The notes under the pieces were generated by a model that worked only from the letters and a program-made list of their open reading frames with translations, did no database searches and had not been told where the DNA came from. Shown piece after piece: positions 1 through 9,197 of a stretch of DNA of 45,562 nt (the first letter of the stretch is position 1; every line of letters begins with the position of its first letter). The stretch covers positions 1 to 45,562 of the forward strand of contig JAHDHJ010000004.1 of the NCBI GenBank assembly GCA_020631375.1, in the 5' to 3' direction. The position numbers and the translations under genes are program-made. This DNA is from Saprospiraceae bacterium (GTDB lineage Bacteria; Bacteroidota; Bacteroidia; Chitinophagales; Saprospiraceae).

Positions 1-9
1 TATCTAAAA

Positions 10-43
10 ATCCCGAATTTCCAATAACTTAGAAATTCGGGAT
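10..43 (-). terminator. Rho-independent terminator
   Basis: A perfect 12-bp inverted repeat (10-21 against 32-43, core ATCCCGAATTTC) lies about 30 bases beyond the stop of the frameshifted lipoprotein gene. It is followed on the minus strand by a short T run (9 down to 6). The same CCCGAATTT core forms the terminator after phoH at 40857-40888. Confidence 0.7.
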
Positions 44-74
44 GACTCATGTTTGAATTTTTACAAAAAACACC

Positions 75-598
75 TTAAAAACTCATAGAAGATTCACAAC
101 CAAATGTTGTTCCTCCTCCAGTGCAAGTGCAAGTTTGTCTTTTGCAAGGGTCATGAACGACTTGATCGCATCCAGAGCAACCTGTTTGAGCATAACAATT
201 CATTTCACAATATGCTACCCGATGTAATGTTTTTGTTTGGGTAGTATTCAAGCGGTCACTGACTGAGTTTAAGGGAATGACTAAACTTACATTTCTGCCA
301 TCTAATTCATATTTTGCAACAATCGCTTCAAAAACAGGATCAGTGGATTTGAATGAAACGAAGTCTTTGAATCTGTCAAATTTTGAAAAGAACAGGATTC
401 TAGTTTTGCAGTTGGGTTATCAATTGCTTTTAGAACAAAAAAGACTAATTCTTGCTGAGTGGTAACTCTATGCGAATCCTCATGGTATTCAATAAAATAT
501 TTATATTCTAAATTATCAATGATTTCATTTTTTTCACAAGAATGAAATATCATCACAATGGTTATGATGATAAAAGGAAAGCTAATTATTTTTTTCAT
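75..598 (-). pseudogene. Frameshifted cysteine-rich lipoprotein, tandem paralog of the next gene
   Basis: The reading frame opens at 598 with a lipoprotein signal (basic start, hydrophobic core, lipobox ending FHSC). It runs out of frame and stops at 302. The C-terminal half continues in another frame from roughly 400 down to a stop at 75-77, encoding FEAIVAKYELDG, SLVIPLNS, RVAYCEMNC and a cluster of eight cysteines ending in ESSMSF. These parts align in order with the protein of 614-1111, so this is one ancestral gene with a single-base frameshift near 365-405. It could be a true pseudogene, a sequencing error or, less likely, a programmed shift. The function is unknown. The downstream hairpin at 10-43 would end its transcript. 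Confidence 0.75.
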
Positions 599-613
599 GA
601 TATATTTTTTTAT

Positions 614-1111
614 TTAAAATTGAATAGATGAATTACAACCTAATGTTCCTGAAGTTTTGCAATTGCAGGTTTGTTTACTGCAAGGTTTGTATATTGTTTG
701 GTCGCACCCCCCACATCCAGTTTGGGCAGAACAGGTCATTTCACAATAAGCAACTCTCAATAAAGGGTCGTGGTTTGTATTGTTAGAAGATTTATTTGAA
801 ATTGAATTTAAGGGAATAACTAGGCTAATGTCATTGCCGTTCAATGTGTATTTAGCGGCAATAGCATCAAATTTTTCGTTATTTGAATCTGTGAACTCTT
901 GGAAAGAATATGAATTTAAAAGAGCGGATGAATTATCAATAACTTCTAAAATGAAATCTTTAAGATCTGTTTGAGATGTTATTTTATAATTACTATCCCT
1001 GAATTGAATTTCTTGGTTGTAAAGAATTCCTGTAGATGATTCACCTGATTCGCAAGAAAATAGACTTATAGTTAAGAAAACGATGAAAAGAATTTTTTTG
1101 GTAATAGTCAT
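614..1111 (-). CDS. Cysteine-rich lipoprotein of unknown function
   Basis: A 165-residue protein I cannot assign to a named family. I chose the start at 1111 (MTITKK) rather than the in-frame ATG at 1138, because it puts a normal signal peptide directly before the lipobox LFSC. The mature protein has an acidic, hydrophilic middle and a C-terminal block of eight cysteines with spacing C-x3-C-x5-C-x2-C-x7-C-x4-C-x-C-x7-C. That pattern suggests a small disulfide-rich or metal-binding tail exposed in the periplasm or at the surface. The neighbour at 75-598 is a frameshifted copy with the same cysteine pattern, so the pair arose by tandem duplication. The two are only 15 bases apart and probably co-transcribed, with this intact gene first. 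Confidence 0.7.
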   Translation of the reverse strand: MTITKKILFIVFLTISLFSCESGESSTGILYNQEIQFRDSNYKITSQTDLKDFILEVIDNSSALLNSYSFQEFTDSNNEKFDAIAAKYTLNGNDISLVIPLNSISNKSSNNTNHDPLLRVAYCEMTCSAQTGCGGCDQTIYKPCSKQTCNCKTSGTLGCNSSIQF

Positions 1112-1216
1112 ATTATTAAGTTTTAAAAGATTAAACAATACCTAAATTTAAAAAAAACATCAGATTGCGAAATTTGTAACGTTATTTTTTGAAAATATCT
1201 TTGTTGTATGCTTGTT

Positions 1217-2479
1217 TTACATTGAAGCTTCTCCTTTCAAATAATTCAAACCCAACAACAGAAACAACAAAGACAAAGCCACGCCCAAAGCATTCTCAAT
1301 CGTATTCTCTACCATGAAAGAAAAGAGAATAATCAAGCAGAATGCCAAGAACATCGGCTCTTGATAATTCCTATTATAGAAGATAGGATAGAAGCAATAC
1401 AGCATAAACAATATGAAGCCCAAAATTCCTGCCCCAGCTAGAATGGAAGCATATTCATTGTGGGGCATTTTGCGTTCGTGATCCTTTATGGAGGGATAGA
1501 ATTCTGCATACTTTTTATTCATGGCATATCTTAAATCTCCCGCACCAATACCGATTATTGGGTTCTCTTGAATGATTTTACTTGCCATATGGAGAGATTG
1601 GAGCCGTTCAGAGTCGGAATAACTAGCTCCATTTCCTTTTTTATATTGCAAATAATCATACTTCATGTATGCTATTTTGATTTTTAGACTGGGAATGGCA
1701 TAATAAGAAACCAATGGCAAAGATATCATTGCCAAAAGCATAAAAGCACCTAGGAAATATTTTTTGGATAAAATAATATACCTGACTAGGATAATTCCGC
1801 AAGTCAGATAAAATACAAGCAGACCACTCCTTACGGACAATAAATGAATGAAGAAAAGAAGAAAAACAGAGCCAATCCCCAATAACCATTTCTCCCATTG
1901 ATACTTTATGAAATGTTCTTTTTGGTACAGGTAGAATCCGATGATGATGGCATAGGCAAGCATCAGGCTGAAACGGATATGATTTGTGGGAGTAGGTATG
2001 GGTTGCCCTTTACTGATATTCAAGTTGATTTCCTCAAAATGTGCTATGTAATTCGTGAAAACAGCTATGGAGGCAATGGTAATCAATATGAAAAAGATGT
2101 AGAGCAAATTGTGATATTCTTTTTTTGAAAAAGATGGGATGCTGACGAATGCAAAAGGCAGAATTAGAAAAGGGATTTTTATCCGAAGCCTTTCCAGAAG
2201 ATAGTGAGTGTCATCATTGGAGTAAGGAGCTGTAATGATGACCAAAAGGAATGGAATCATGACAGCCAACCAAACTTTCTGTTGGTATAAATTCTTGAAA
2301 TTATCCAATAATTCCTCCCGAAGCCTTAATCGACCATCCTTGAATTGGAAAATGGCCAATAGCATTAATGCGAGCATGGATATGGACATCAGGAATTCTG
2401 CTGAAATTATCATCCCCAACATCAGTATGCAAAGGACAAAGCCCGCTTGTAAATTATATGAATGGATAAATCTTAACAA
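1217..2479 (-). CDS. O-antigen ligase/polymerase family membrane protein
   Basis: A 420-residue polytopic inner-membrane protein with about ten or more hydrophobic segments. A hydrophilic loop lies between the later segments (about residues 275-340), ending in KMPHNEYASILAGAGILGF. That HNEY motif near the C-terminus is typical of the Wzy_C/O-antigen ligase family, whose members join lipid-linked polysaccharide to an acceptor or polymerise repeat units. Length fits the family (about 400-450). The substrate cannot be read from sequence; ligase (WaaL-like), polymerase (Wzy-like) and protein O-glycosylating enzymes share this architecture. It stands alone here, about 100 bases from the lipoprotein gene, and diverges from the ompH-like gene. 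The WecA-type transferase at 11187-12260 and the nucleotidyltransferases elsewhere could feed the same surface-glycan route. Confidence 0.75.
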   Translation of the reverse strand: MLRFIHSYNLQAGFVLCILMLGMIISAEFLMSISMLALMLLAIFQFKDGRLRLREELLDNFKNLYQQKVWLAVMIPFLLVIITAPYSNDDTHYLLERLRIKIPFLILPFAFVSIPSFSKKEYHNLLYIFFILITIASIAVFTNYIAHFEEINLNISKGQPIPTPTNHIRFSLMLAYAIIIGFYLYQKEHFIKYQWEKWLLGIGSVFLLFFIHLLSVRSGLLVFYLTCGIILVRYIILSKKYFLGAFMLLAMISLPLVSYYAIPSLKIKIAYMKYDYLQYKKGNGASYSDSERLQSLHMASKIIQENPIIGIGAGDLRYAMNKKYAEFYPSIKDHERKMPHNEYASILAGAGILGFILFMLYCFYPIFYNRNYQEPMFLAFCLIILFSFMVENTIENALGVALSLLFLLLGLNYLKGEASM

Positions 2480-2617
2480 TGTGGTATTTTCGTCTGTTTT
2501 ATTAACGTATTTAACGGCTGGGAATGTATTCTCAATCCCACAAAGTTAATTATTGTAAACTTTCGCTCTCTTGGGTTAAATTTTTATTAAACATAGGTAT
2601 TCTTTCAAAGAGAGGTT

Positions 2618-2625
2618 TACCTTTG
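2618..2625 (+). promoter_or_regulatory. Candidate Bacteroidota -7 element (TACCTTTG)
   Basis: Matches the TAnnTTTG consensus of Bacteroidota housekeeping promoters and sits 21 bases before the ompH-like start at 2647. I did not find a clear TTG -33 element at the right spacing, so this is tentative. Confidence 0.45.
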
Positions 2626-2646
2626 TAAGAAAAATTGTTTTTTATT

Positions 2647-3159
2647 ATGAAGATATTTAAACTCATTCCCCTGGTTTTGCTTTTAGTAGTAGGAACGCTT
2701 TCTGAAACTATCGCACAAAAAGTGGGACATTTGAATGCCAATGAATTATTGGTTAACTATCCTGCCATGAAATCTGCAAATAGCCAATTGGAAGCATTCA
2801 AGGAGCAGAAAGGTAAGCAACTGGAAACAAAGGCTAAGGATTTGGAGACATTCTATATAGCTACAATGAAAGAAGCCCAAAGTGGTACGCTTTCTCCTAT
2901 CCAACAACAACAAAAAGAAGCCGAATTACAGAAAAGACAGCAGGAATTACAAAAATTAGAAGCTAGTGCCCAACAAGAAATTGGTGCAAAGCAAGCAGAA
3001 TTGTATGAACCTATTATTGAAAAGGTGAATGCTGCTATCAAAAAAGTAGGAGAGGATAACGGATATGATTATATCTTCGATTCCAGTATTGGAGCTATTC
3101 TTCACTTTAATTCATCTGACGATTTGAGTGCTTTGGTGAAAAAAGAATTAGGCTTGTAA
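2647..3159 (+). CDS. OmpH/Skp-family periplasmic chaperone
   Basis: About 170 residues from the ATG at 2647; the upstream in-frame ATG at 2635 would only add MFFI before the signal peptide. A signal peptide (MKIFKLIPLVLLL... to TIAQ) precedes the conserved N-terminal stretch VGHLNANELLVNYPAMK. A long charged, Gln-rich coiled coil follows (residues about 50-125), then a compact end with YDYIFDSSIGAILHF. This is the layout of Skp/OmpH, a trimeric periplasmic holdase that carries unfolded outer-membrane proteins toward the BAM machinery. In many Bacteroidota ompH sits next to bamA; here it is a single gene with its own promoter candidate and terminator. The SurA/PpiC-like isomerases at 33.6-38 kb would act in the same folding route. 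Confidence 0.88.
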   Translation: MKIFKLIPLVLLLVVGTLSETIAQKVGHLNANELLVNYPAMKSANSQLEAFKEQKGKQLETKAKDLETFYIATMKEAQSGTLSPIQQQQKEAELQKRQQELQKLEASAQQEIGAKQAELYEPIIEKVNAAIKKVGEDNGYDYIFDSSIGAILHFNSSDDLSALVKKELGL

Positions 3160-3184
3160 ACCTAATCACAATATGCAAAACGGA

Positions 3185-3210
3185 AAAGGCAGGATGTTAG
3201 TCCTGCCTTT
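3185..3210. terminator. Bidirectional terminator between ompH-like gene and exonuclease III
   Basis: A perfect 10-bp stem AAAGGCAGGA/TCCTGCCTTT with a 6-base loop lies between convergent genes. On the plus strand it is followed by CTTATTTTTTG. On the minus strand the stem itself ends in a T run. It probably ends both transcripts. Confidence 0.75.
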
Positions 3211-3235
3211 CTTATTTTTTGTACTAAGAATTGAT

Positions 3236-4009
3236 TCATAAAGCCAAATCTATTTCCAAGAAAACGGGACAATGATCGGAATGTACGGCATCATTGTATT
3301 GCCCCGCATTAGAGATTAAATCTTTCATATTTTCGCTTACGGATTGGTAATCAATTCTCCATCCTTTATTTCTAGCCCTGGCAGCAGAACGGTAGCTCCA
3401 CCAACTATATTCTGTCTTTTCAGGATGTACAAAACGAAAAGCATCCACAAATCCAGATGCTAGCCATTTGCTCATCCAATCCCTTTCTTCAGGTTTGAAA
3501 CCTGAAGTGTTTTTATTGCTTTTAGGGTTGTGGATATCATTCTCCGTATGGGCAATATTATAATCTCCTACGATAATTAATTTTGGTCGCTCTTTCTTCA
3601 ACTCCAAAATCCAGTTGTAAAAGTCATCAAGGAATTCCATTTTGAAATCCTGTCTAAGGTCTCCGCTGCTTCCCGAGGGAAAATAACAGTTCAATAATGT
3701 CCAATCCCCGAAATCTGTTCTCAAAATCCTACCCTCGGAATCATATTTTTCTATCCCGCAGCCCAGAACAACTTGGTCGGGAGCTTTCTTAGAAAATGTA
3801 GCAACGCCGCTATAGCCTTTCTTCTCCGCACTATTCCATTCGAAATGATAACCCAGACCCTCCAATGCCTGTGTGTCATATTGATCCACATTCGCTTTTA
3901 CTTCTTGGAAACAAATAATATCAGGATTATTGTCAGATATCCAATCCACTAAGCCTTTGTTACTTGCGGCACGGATTCCATTTATATTATAAGAGACGAT
4001 TTTTATCAT
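3236..4009 (-). CDS. xth: Exodeoxyribonuclease III (AP endonuclease family)
   Basis: A 257-residue single-domain endonuclease/exonuclease/phosphatase protein. The start at 4009 (MIKIVSYNINGIRAA) matches the family; the ATG at 4021 would add only four residues. The motif series is complete: NINGIRAA, CFQEVKA with the metal-binding Glu, an active-site tyrosine region, DYNIAHTENDIHNP, the DWMSKWL segment, YSWWSYR, and the C-terminal SDHCPVFLEI with the catalytic Asp-His pair. The family cleaves abasic sites and trims 3' ends during base-excision repair in the cytoplasm. Length is normal for ExoA/XthA. The gene is monocistronic and faces the ompH-like gene. Confidence 0.93.
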   Translation of the reverse strand: MIKIVSYNINGIRAASNKGLVDWISDNNPDIICFQEVKANVDQYDTQALEGLGYHFEWNSAEKKGYSGVATFSKKAPDQVVLGCGIEKYDSEGRILRTDFGDWTLLNCYFPSGSSGDLRQDFKMEFLDDFYNWILELKKERPKLIIVGDYNIAHTENDIHNPKSNKNTSGFKPEERDWMSKWLASGFVDAFRFVHPEKTEYSWWSYRSAARARNKGWRIDYQSVSENMKDLISNAGQYNDAVHSDHCPVFLEIDLAL

Positions 4010-4021
4010 GTTATTTATCAA

Positions 4022-4417
4022 TTTTAATAAACCTTATAACAAAGTAGATTTTTGTAATAAAGTTTGAATTCATACAAATATATGGAAAGAATTTTGTGAT
4101 GGGATTGCTTTTGAACCAATCATAGTTTTATTTTGTCTATTAGGAACTTGTAACTTATAATCTTGTTTCGTAGAAGTGGAAACCAGAGCCTAATTAGAGG
4201 CTGAGCAATCATAAAATGCGACCTGTTAGGACAAACTAGCCCTAATGTTTAGGATTGGTTATGGATAAAAGAGACACAATCTGTTGACTTGTGTTAAAGG
4301 TATTGTTGGTTTGCTAAAGCCTAAATTAATTGTTTATGATTAGTGGGATTTGAAGAATGCATTTACTAATTTTATAAAAAAGTCCAACACACATAATTTA
4401 AAAACCCTAAATAAAGA
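4022..4417. other. 396-bp divergent intergenic region with small hairpins
   Basis: This lies between divergent exonuclease III and the DUF5686 gene. No ORF looks real. It holds small inverted repeats: AACCAATC 4114-4121 with GATTGGTT 4253-4260, AGCCT/AGGCT around 4188-4203, and CCTAA/TTAGG 4241-4253. The stretch AACTTATAAT...TTTCGTAGAA near 4153-4175 resembles part of the repeat at 19413-19528. I see no convincing -7 element. Confidence 0.5.
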
Positions 4418-6934
4418 ATGCAAAAGATTTATTTCATTTTATTATTTATCATTTTTACCTTTTCAGCTTTTAGCCAAACCATAACCATAAAAGGTCAGGT
4501 TTTGGATGAAGATACACAAGAAGGCATTCCTTTTTGTGACTTATATTTTGAGGGAACAACTATAGGAACTTCCACAGACATGGACGGTTTTTATGAAATC
4601 TCTACTGACGAAAATGTGGATTCTATCTCTGTTTCCACAATGGGATATGCTACAGCTTCCAAAGGGGTTTCCAAAGCAGCCGAACAAACTATAAATTTCA
4701 GGATGGTCTCATCTGAATTTGCATTGACGGAAGTAGTGGTCAGTGCAGGGGAAAACCCTGCAAATGCCATAGTAAGGGGCATTATTGCCAATAAGAAAAA
4801 AAATAGGATAGATAATCTCGATGCTTATGAATGTGAGGTATATTCTAAGCTTGAACTGGATTTGGATAATATAGAACGCTTGAAGAATACAAAACTGATG
4901 AAGCCCTTTGGTTTTGTATTCGAAAATGTGGACAGTATAAGTGATGAGAAGCCATATTTGCCTGCATATATCCTAGAGGAAGTTTATGATGTATTCCATG
5001 TAAAAGGTCAGGTAAATCCCAAGGAAATGATTCGGGCGAGTAAAGTGTCCGGAGTAGAGAATGCAACGGTGAATGATTTTTTAAGCAATGCCCAAACGGA
5101 ATACAATATCTATGACAATTGGATAGATATTCTGGAAAAACCCTTTGCCAGTCCTTTCTCCAAGATGGGATTATTCTATTATGAATACTATATCCAAGAT
5201 AGTACGATGATAGGCGATAAAAAGGCGATTCAGTTAAAATTCAAACCTAAAAGAAAGCAGGAAAATACATTTTTCGGAACGTTTTGGGTCATGAGCGATT
5301 CTTATGCTATCCAACGATTGAATATGAGAATGAGTCCTGATGTGAATATCAATCTGGTTTCCAGAATCATTATTTTTGAGGAATACTATTTGGAACAAGA
5401 CAGTATTTGGCTTCCTAAAAAGCAAAAAACCGTTATTGACTTTACAGCGAATGAGAAGAAGAAAAGGATGGGGATGATAGGGAGGAAAACTCTCTCCTAT
5501 AAGGATTTTGTGATCAATAAACCCGAAGCCAAAGCAGAGTACAAAGAAAAGGACCCCGAAGATTTCAGCTATGAGGAAATAGAAAAGGATGATGAATATT
5601 GGTCAACAGCAAGACATGAGAAACTTAGTGAGAACGAACAGAAGATTTATGAAATGGTGGATAGCATAAAGAATGTTCCGGTTTATAAGACTTATGTGGA
5701 TATTTTGCAAACATTATTTACCGGATTCAAAGAATTCGGCCCCATACAAATCGGTCCTCTTTTTTCAATGTATAGCATAGACCCCGTTCAAGGGCATCGG
5801 TTGAAATTGGGAATCGGGACAAGCAAGAAACTAAGTAAAAAATACAAACTCTATGGCTATGCTGCCTATGGGTTCAAGGATAAAAAGGTAAAATACGGAG
5901 GGGATTTTGTATGGGTGTTCAATCGGAAGCCGAGGGCACAATTAGAAGCTTCCTATTATGATGATGTGAGTTTTTCGAGTGAAAATTCAGAAGATTTCTC
6001 TACAGGGAATTTACTTACAGGGATTTATCGGAAAAAGATTCATTTGAAATTGATTCATATCAGGGAGGGAAAAATAGCAATGGAAAAATATTGGAAAAAA
6101 GGCTGGTCGAATAGATTGGTGGTTTTGCATAGACATTTGGATCCTTATGGTGGATTGAATGAAAATGGCGGCGGTTTCAATTACCAATATCTTCCGAATC
6201 CAGATAGACCGACCGAAATAGATACGACAATCAGTTCTGCTGAAGTCATACTTTCGCTAAGGTATGCTTTCAAGGAAAGGGTAATTGACGGAGCGTTCAA
6301 AAGAACGAGTTTGGGCTCTCAATATCCCATTGTAGAACTTCAATACACCAAGGGAATCAAGGGTATTTTTGGTAGTGAATACAATTACCATAAATTATTA
6401 TTTGGAATCAGGGGGTATTTTAATGTAAATCCGATAGGTTGGACTTCTGTCAATTTGAAAGCAGGGAAAACTTTTGGACAAGTACCTTTTTTATTGACGG
6501 AAATACATCCCGGAAATGAATCCTACACCTATAATAAGACCGCATTAAACGGAGCGTATAAATACGAATTCGCCAGTGACTTTTTCGGCTCACTAATTAT
6601 AGACCACCATTTTGATGGATTCATTCTGAATAAAATCCCATATATTAGGAAACTGAATTGGAGGACAGTAGCAACATTCAGAACAATATGGGGAAGAATG
6701 TCAGCCGAAAACCTTGCCGCCAACCAACTCAATTATTCCGACCCTAGTCTAGACGGGAAAAAAACCTATACAGGCTTCACTACACCGAATAAATATCCGT
6801 ATATGGAAACGGGTGTGGGAATTGAAAACATTTTCAAATTTATTCGGGTCGATGTACTTTGGAGGTTGAATTATTTGGAAAACCCCGATGTAAATCCGCT
6901 TACATTTAGATTGGGAATGGATTTTTATTTTTAA
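4418..6934 (+). CDS. DUF5686 / carboxypeptidase-regulatory-like outer-membrane protein
   Basis: 838 residues. A signal peptide ends near FSQ (residue 20). Then comes a carboxypeptidase-regulatory-like beta-sandwich (about 22-95: ITIKGQVLDEDTQEGIPF, GTSTDMDGFYEI, SVSTMGY), the same fold that opens many Bacteroidota TonB receptors. The rest matches the DUF5686 family as I know it: ANAIVRGIIANKKKN, YECEVYSKLELDLDN, and a C-terminal half of alternating beta strands ending in LTFRLGMDFYF. That terminal aromatic and strand pattern indicates an outer-membrane barrel. There is no plug domain or TonB box, so it is not a TonB-dependent receptor. Its biological role is not established. It is monocistronic and meets the lipoprotein gene at 6937 tail to tail with only two bases between. 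Confidence 0.85.
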   Translation: MQKIYFILLFIIFTFSAFSQTITIKGQVLDEDTQEGIPFCDLYFEGTTIGTSTDMDGFYEISTDENVDSISVSTMGYATASKGVSKAAEQTINFRMVSSEFALTEVVVSAGENPANAIVRGIIANKKKNRIDNLDAYECEVYSKLELDLDNIERLKNTKLMKPFGFVFENVDSISDEKPYLPAYILEEVYDVFHVKGQVNPKEMIRASKVSGVENATVNDFLSNAQTEYNIYDNWIDILEKPFASPFSKMGLFYYEYYIQDSTMIGDKKAIQLKFKPKRKQENTFFGTFWVMSDSYAIQRLNMRMSPDVNINLVSRIIIFEEYYLEQDSIWLPKKQKTVIDFTANEKKKRMGMIGRKTLSYKDFVINKPEAKAEYKEKDPEDFSYEEIEKDDEYWSTARHEKLSENEQKIYEMVDSIKNVPVYKTYVDILQTLFTGFKEFGPIQIGPLFSMYSIDPVQGHRLKLGIGTSKKLSKKYKLYGYAAYGFKDKKVKYGGDFVWVFNRKPRAQLEASYYDDVSFSSENSEDFSTGNLLTGIYRKKIHLKLIHIREGKIAMEKYWKKGWSNRLVVLHRHLDPYGGLNENGGGFNYQYLPNPDRPTEIDTTISSAEVILSLRYAFKERVIDGAFKRTSLGSQYPIVELQYTKGIKGIFGSEYNYHKLLFGIRGYFNVNPIGWTSVNLKAGKTFGQVPFLLTEIHPGNESYTYNKTALNGAYKYEFASDFFGSLIIDHHFDGFILNKIPYIRKLNWRTVATFRTIWGRMSAENLAANQLNYSDPSLDGKKTYTGFTTPNKYPYMETGVGIENIFKFIRVDVLWRLNYLENPDVNPLTFRLGMDFYF

Positions 6935-6936
6935 AA

Positions 6937-7728
6937 TTATTTACAATCTTGCTTATTGTAATAAGAAATTTTTCTTTGGATAGTATCTAGGCTATTCTTA
7001 TTCGTATAATTATTTTTTTCGTGGACAATGATTTGTGTCCAATTTCCTTGCTTATCATATTGATAATCAAAGGTCGAACTCCTAAACGGGATATTATCCT
7101 CATCCAACTCCTCTATACTTACCCAATTTCCATAATCATTTGCCTTTCGGGTTTCGGTTCTCAATAGCCCATTGGTCTTACCCGAGCCGCTGTCTTTTCC
7201 ATATTTCAATATTTCAAGCTTTCCGTCGGCATCATAATTGAATTGTTCCCTATTGATAAAATATTTTTTCTCGGAAGCATTAGGCGAATTAACCATCTTT
7301 AAAAGAGGTCTTCCCAAAGCATCATAACTCCAATTTTCCGTATATTCAACCAGCCATTCCTTTCCGTTCCATTTCAAGGATTGGCTCTCCCTGACTTTGC
7401 CTTTTTTATTAAGGATGTAAAGGCTTTTTTGTTTTTCTGATAATTGATTCGTAATGCTGTCTCCTTGGGTTTGGTATAGGTATTCGACTTTTTCGCTAGG
7501 GAATATCATTTTATTCAGATTTCCGTCACAATCAAATGCCAAGACCAAATCACTCCCCACAAAATCCAATTCCTTGACACCATTTTTCACACTTTCGTCA
7601 AAAAGCATTTCATAGACCATATTGGAAGTATTGACATTATCTTTCTTATCCGAAGTGCAAGCCGCGAAGCTTAAGAAAAATAGGAAGAAGAAAAGAAATG
7701 CAATATGGTTTGGCTGATATGTTTTCAT
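6937..7728 (-). CDS. Lipoprotein with YD/RHS-like repeats
   Basis: 263 residues with a lipoprotein signal: hydrophobic, Phe-rich core and lipobox SFAAC near residue 24. The mature part contains short strands such as ENWSYDALGRPLLK, EQFNYDADGKLEILKYG and TFDYQYDKQGNWTQIIV. These recall the YD-type repeats of RHS/wall-associated proteins and many small Bacteroidota lipoproteins. I cannot assign a function. A loose hairpin-type repeat lies upstream at 7884-7902. The gene is convergent with the DUF5686 gene and probably transcribed alone. Confidence 0.65.
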   Translation of the reverse strand: MKTYQPNHIAFLFFFLFFLSFAACTSDKKDNVNTSNMVYEMLFDESVKNGVKELDFVGSDLVLAFDCDGNLNKMIFPSEKVEYLYQTQGDSITNQLSEKQKSLYILNKKGKVRESQSLKWNGKEWLVEYTENWSYDALGRPLLKMVNSPNASEKKYFINREQFNYDADGKLEILKYGKDSGSGKTNGLLRTETRKANDYGNWVSIEELDEDNIPFRSSTFDYQYDKQGNWTQIIVHEKNNYTNKNSLDTIQRKISYYNKQDCK

Positions 7729-7883
7729 AAATGAATAACTCTTAGGAATATTAATAAATTGCGTTTTTAGGGGCGGTGATTTTTATTTCACCATTCCTTA
7801 TTTCCCATTTTCTACTTCATCAAAAAATGGGTGCATTTCAAAATGTCGTTCTTCTTCCGTGATAGTGGAATTGTAGTAGGGTT

Positions 7884-7902
7884 GTCGCTCCTGCGGAGCG
7901 AC
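7884..7902. repeat. Short perfect palindrome between lipoprotein gene and kynU
   Basis: An 8-bp perfect stem, GTCGCTCC/GGAGCGAC, around a TGC loop. It is GC-richer than its surroundings and has no T run in either direction, so it looks more like a REP-type extragenic palindrome than a terminator. It lies just beyond the kynureninase stop. Confidence 0.5.
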
Positions 7903-7925
7903 AAAATGAATTGCACCCCAAAAAA

Positions 7926-9191
7926 TCATGCCTCGAATTTATCCAAGAGTTCCACAAACCTATAAACATCTTCAAAACTGTTATATAAAGGAACCGCTGC
8001 TACCCGAATAACATTAGGCTCTCGCCAATCTGCAATGACCCCGTTTTCCGTAAGGAAATCAAATAATGCCTTTCCTCCATCTCCTGTAAGGATGGATAAT
8101 TGGCAACCCCTATCCTTTGCGGTTTTAGGTGTGATGATATTGAATTTTTCTTCTTCCTTATTCAATTCATTAATGAGCCTTTCCATATAGGCGACCAGCT
8201 TTTCACTTTTCTCCCTCAATTGGGTCATGCCTATTTCTTGGAACATATCTAAACTCACCTTATGTGCAGCCATGCTTAGTATTTGTGCATTGCTCAACTG
8301 CCAGCCTGCCGCACCACTCATAGGAACAAATCCTTTTTTCATCAAGAAACGCTCTCCCTCATCATGTCCCCACCATCCGGCAAAACGAGGCATATCCGGA
8401 TTCTTTCCATGTTTTTCATGAACAAAAAGTCCACTCGAACCTCCGGGACCGGAATTCATATATTTATAACTGCACCAAACAGCAAAATCCACTTCCCAAT
8501 CATGTAAGTGCAAAGGTACATTCCCAGCAGCATGGGCAAGGTCAAAACCTACATTCGCCCCTACTTCATGTCCTATTTTCGTAATGGATTCCAAGTCATA
8601 AAACTGCCCCGTATAATAATTTACACCACCCAACATGACCAAGGCAACTTTGTCGCCCTCCTTTCGGATGACATCCAAAATGTCCTCTGTCCTTAATGTA
8701 TATTCCCCATCCCTTGGCGTCAATTCTATAATCGCATCTTCTGGGGCAAAACCATGCCATTTGGCTTGGCTTTCCATCGCATATTGATCAGATGGAAAAG
8801 CACCGCCCTCCATGATGATTTTATAACGTTCTTTATTGGGTCTATAAAAGGAAACCATCATAAGATGGAGATTAGTAGTCAAAGTATTCATCACCACGAC
8901 TTCCTCCTTTTTGGCACCTACGATATTAGCGGATTGTTCCAAAAGGAATTGGTGGTAATACATCCAAGGCATTTTGCCCTTGAAATGCCCTTCCACTCCA
9001 TATTCTTTCCAATGTTCCAATTCATTCAATATCGCATTTTTCGTTTCTTTGGGCTGTAAGCCCAAAGAATTGCCACACAAATAAATAGTATCCTTTCCTT
9101 GGTGTTTTGGAATCCAAAATTTGTCTCTATACGCTCTTAATGGATCTTTCTGATCCATTTCTCTTGCATAGGATAATGTATGTCTAATCAT
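7926..9191 (-). CDS. kynU: Kynureninase
   Basis: 421 residues, the usual length for this PLP enzyme, which splits kynurenine or 3-hydroxykynurenine into (hydroxy)anthranilate and alanine. Visible motifs are YLCGNSLGLQP (38-47), the PLP-contact region GFDLAHAAGN (215-224, Asp218), and the Schiff-base lysine in WCSYKYMNSGPG (Lys243). The large WWGHDEGERF motif and the C-terminal domain DWREPNVIRVAAVPLYN follow. It is the last gene of a minus-strand cluster starting with tryptophan 2,3-dioxygenase; only 6 bases separate it from the methyltransferase gene. Together with the dioxygenase it marks oxidative tryptophan breakdown or de novo NAD precursor synthesis. Confidence 0.95.
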   Translation of the reverse strand: MIRHTLSYAREMDQKDPLRAYRDKFWIPKHQGKDTIYLCGNSLGLQPKETKNAILNELEHWKEYGVEGHFKGKMPWMYYHQFLLEQSANIVGAKKEEVVVMNTLTTNLHLMMVSFYRPNKERYKIIMEGGAFPSDQYAMESQAKWHGFAPEDAIIELTPRDGEYTLRTEDILDVIRKEGDKVALVMLGGVNYYTGQFYDLESITKIGHEVGANVGFDLAHAAGNVPLHLHDWEVDFAVWCSYKYMNSGPGGSSGLFVHEKHGKNPDMPRFAGWWGHDEGERFLMKKGFVPMSGAAGWQLSNAQILSMAAHKVSLDMFQEIGMTQLREKSEKLVAYMERLINELNKEEEKFNIITPKTAKDRGCQLSILTGDGGKALFDFLTENGVIADWREPNVIRVAAVPLYNSFEDVYRFVELLDKFEA

Positions 9192-9197
9192 GATATT

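Noticed and set aside
277-465. Small plus-strand frame at the left edge
   Set aside because: It is antisense to the conserved tail of the frameshifted lipoprotein gene.
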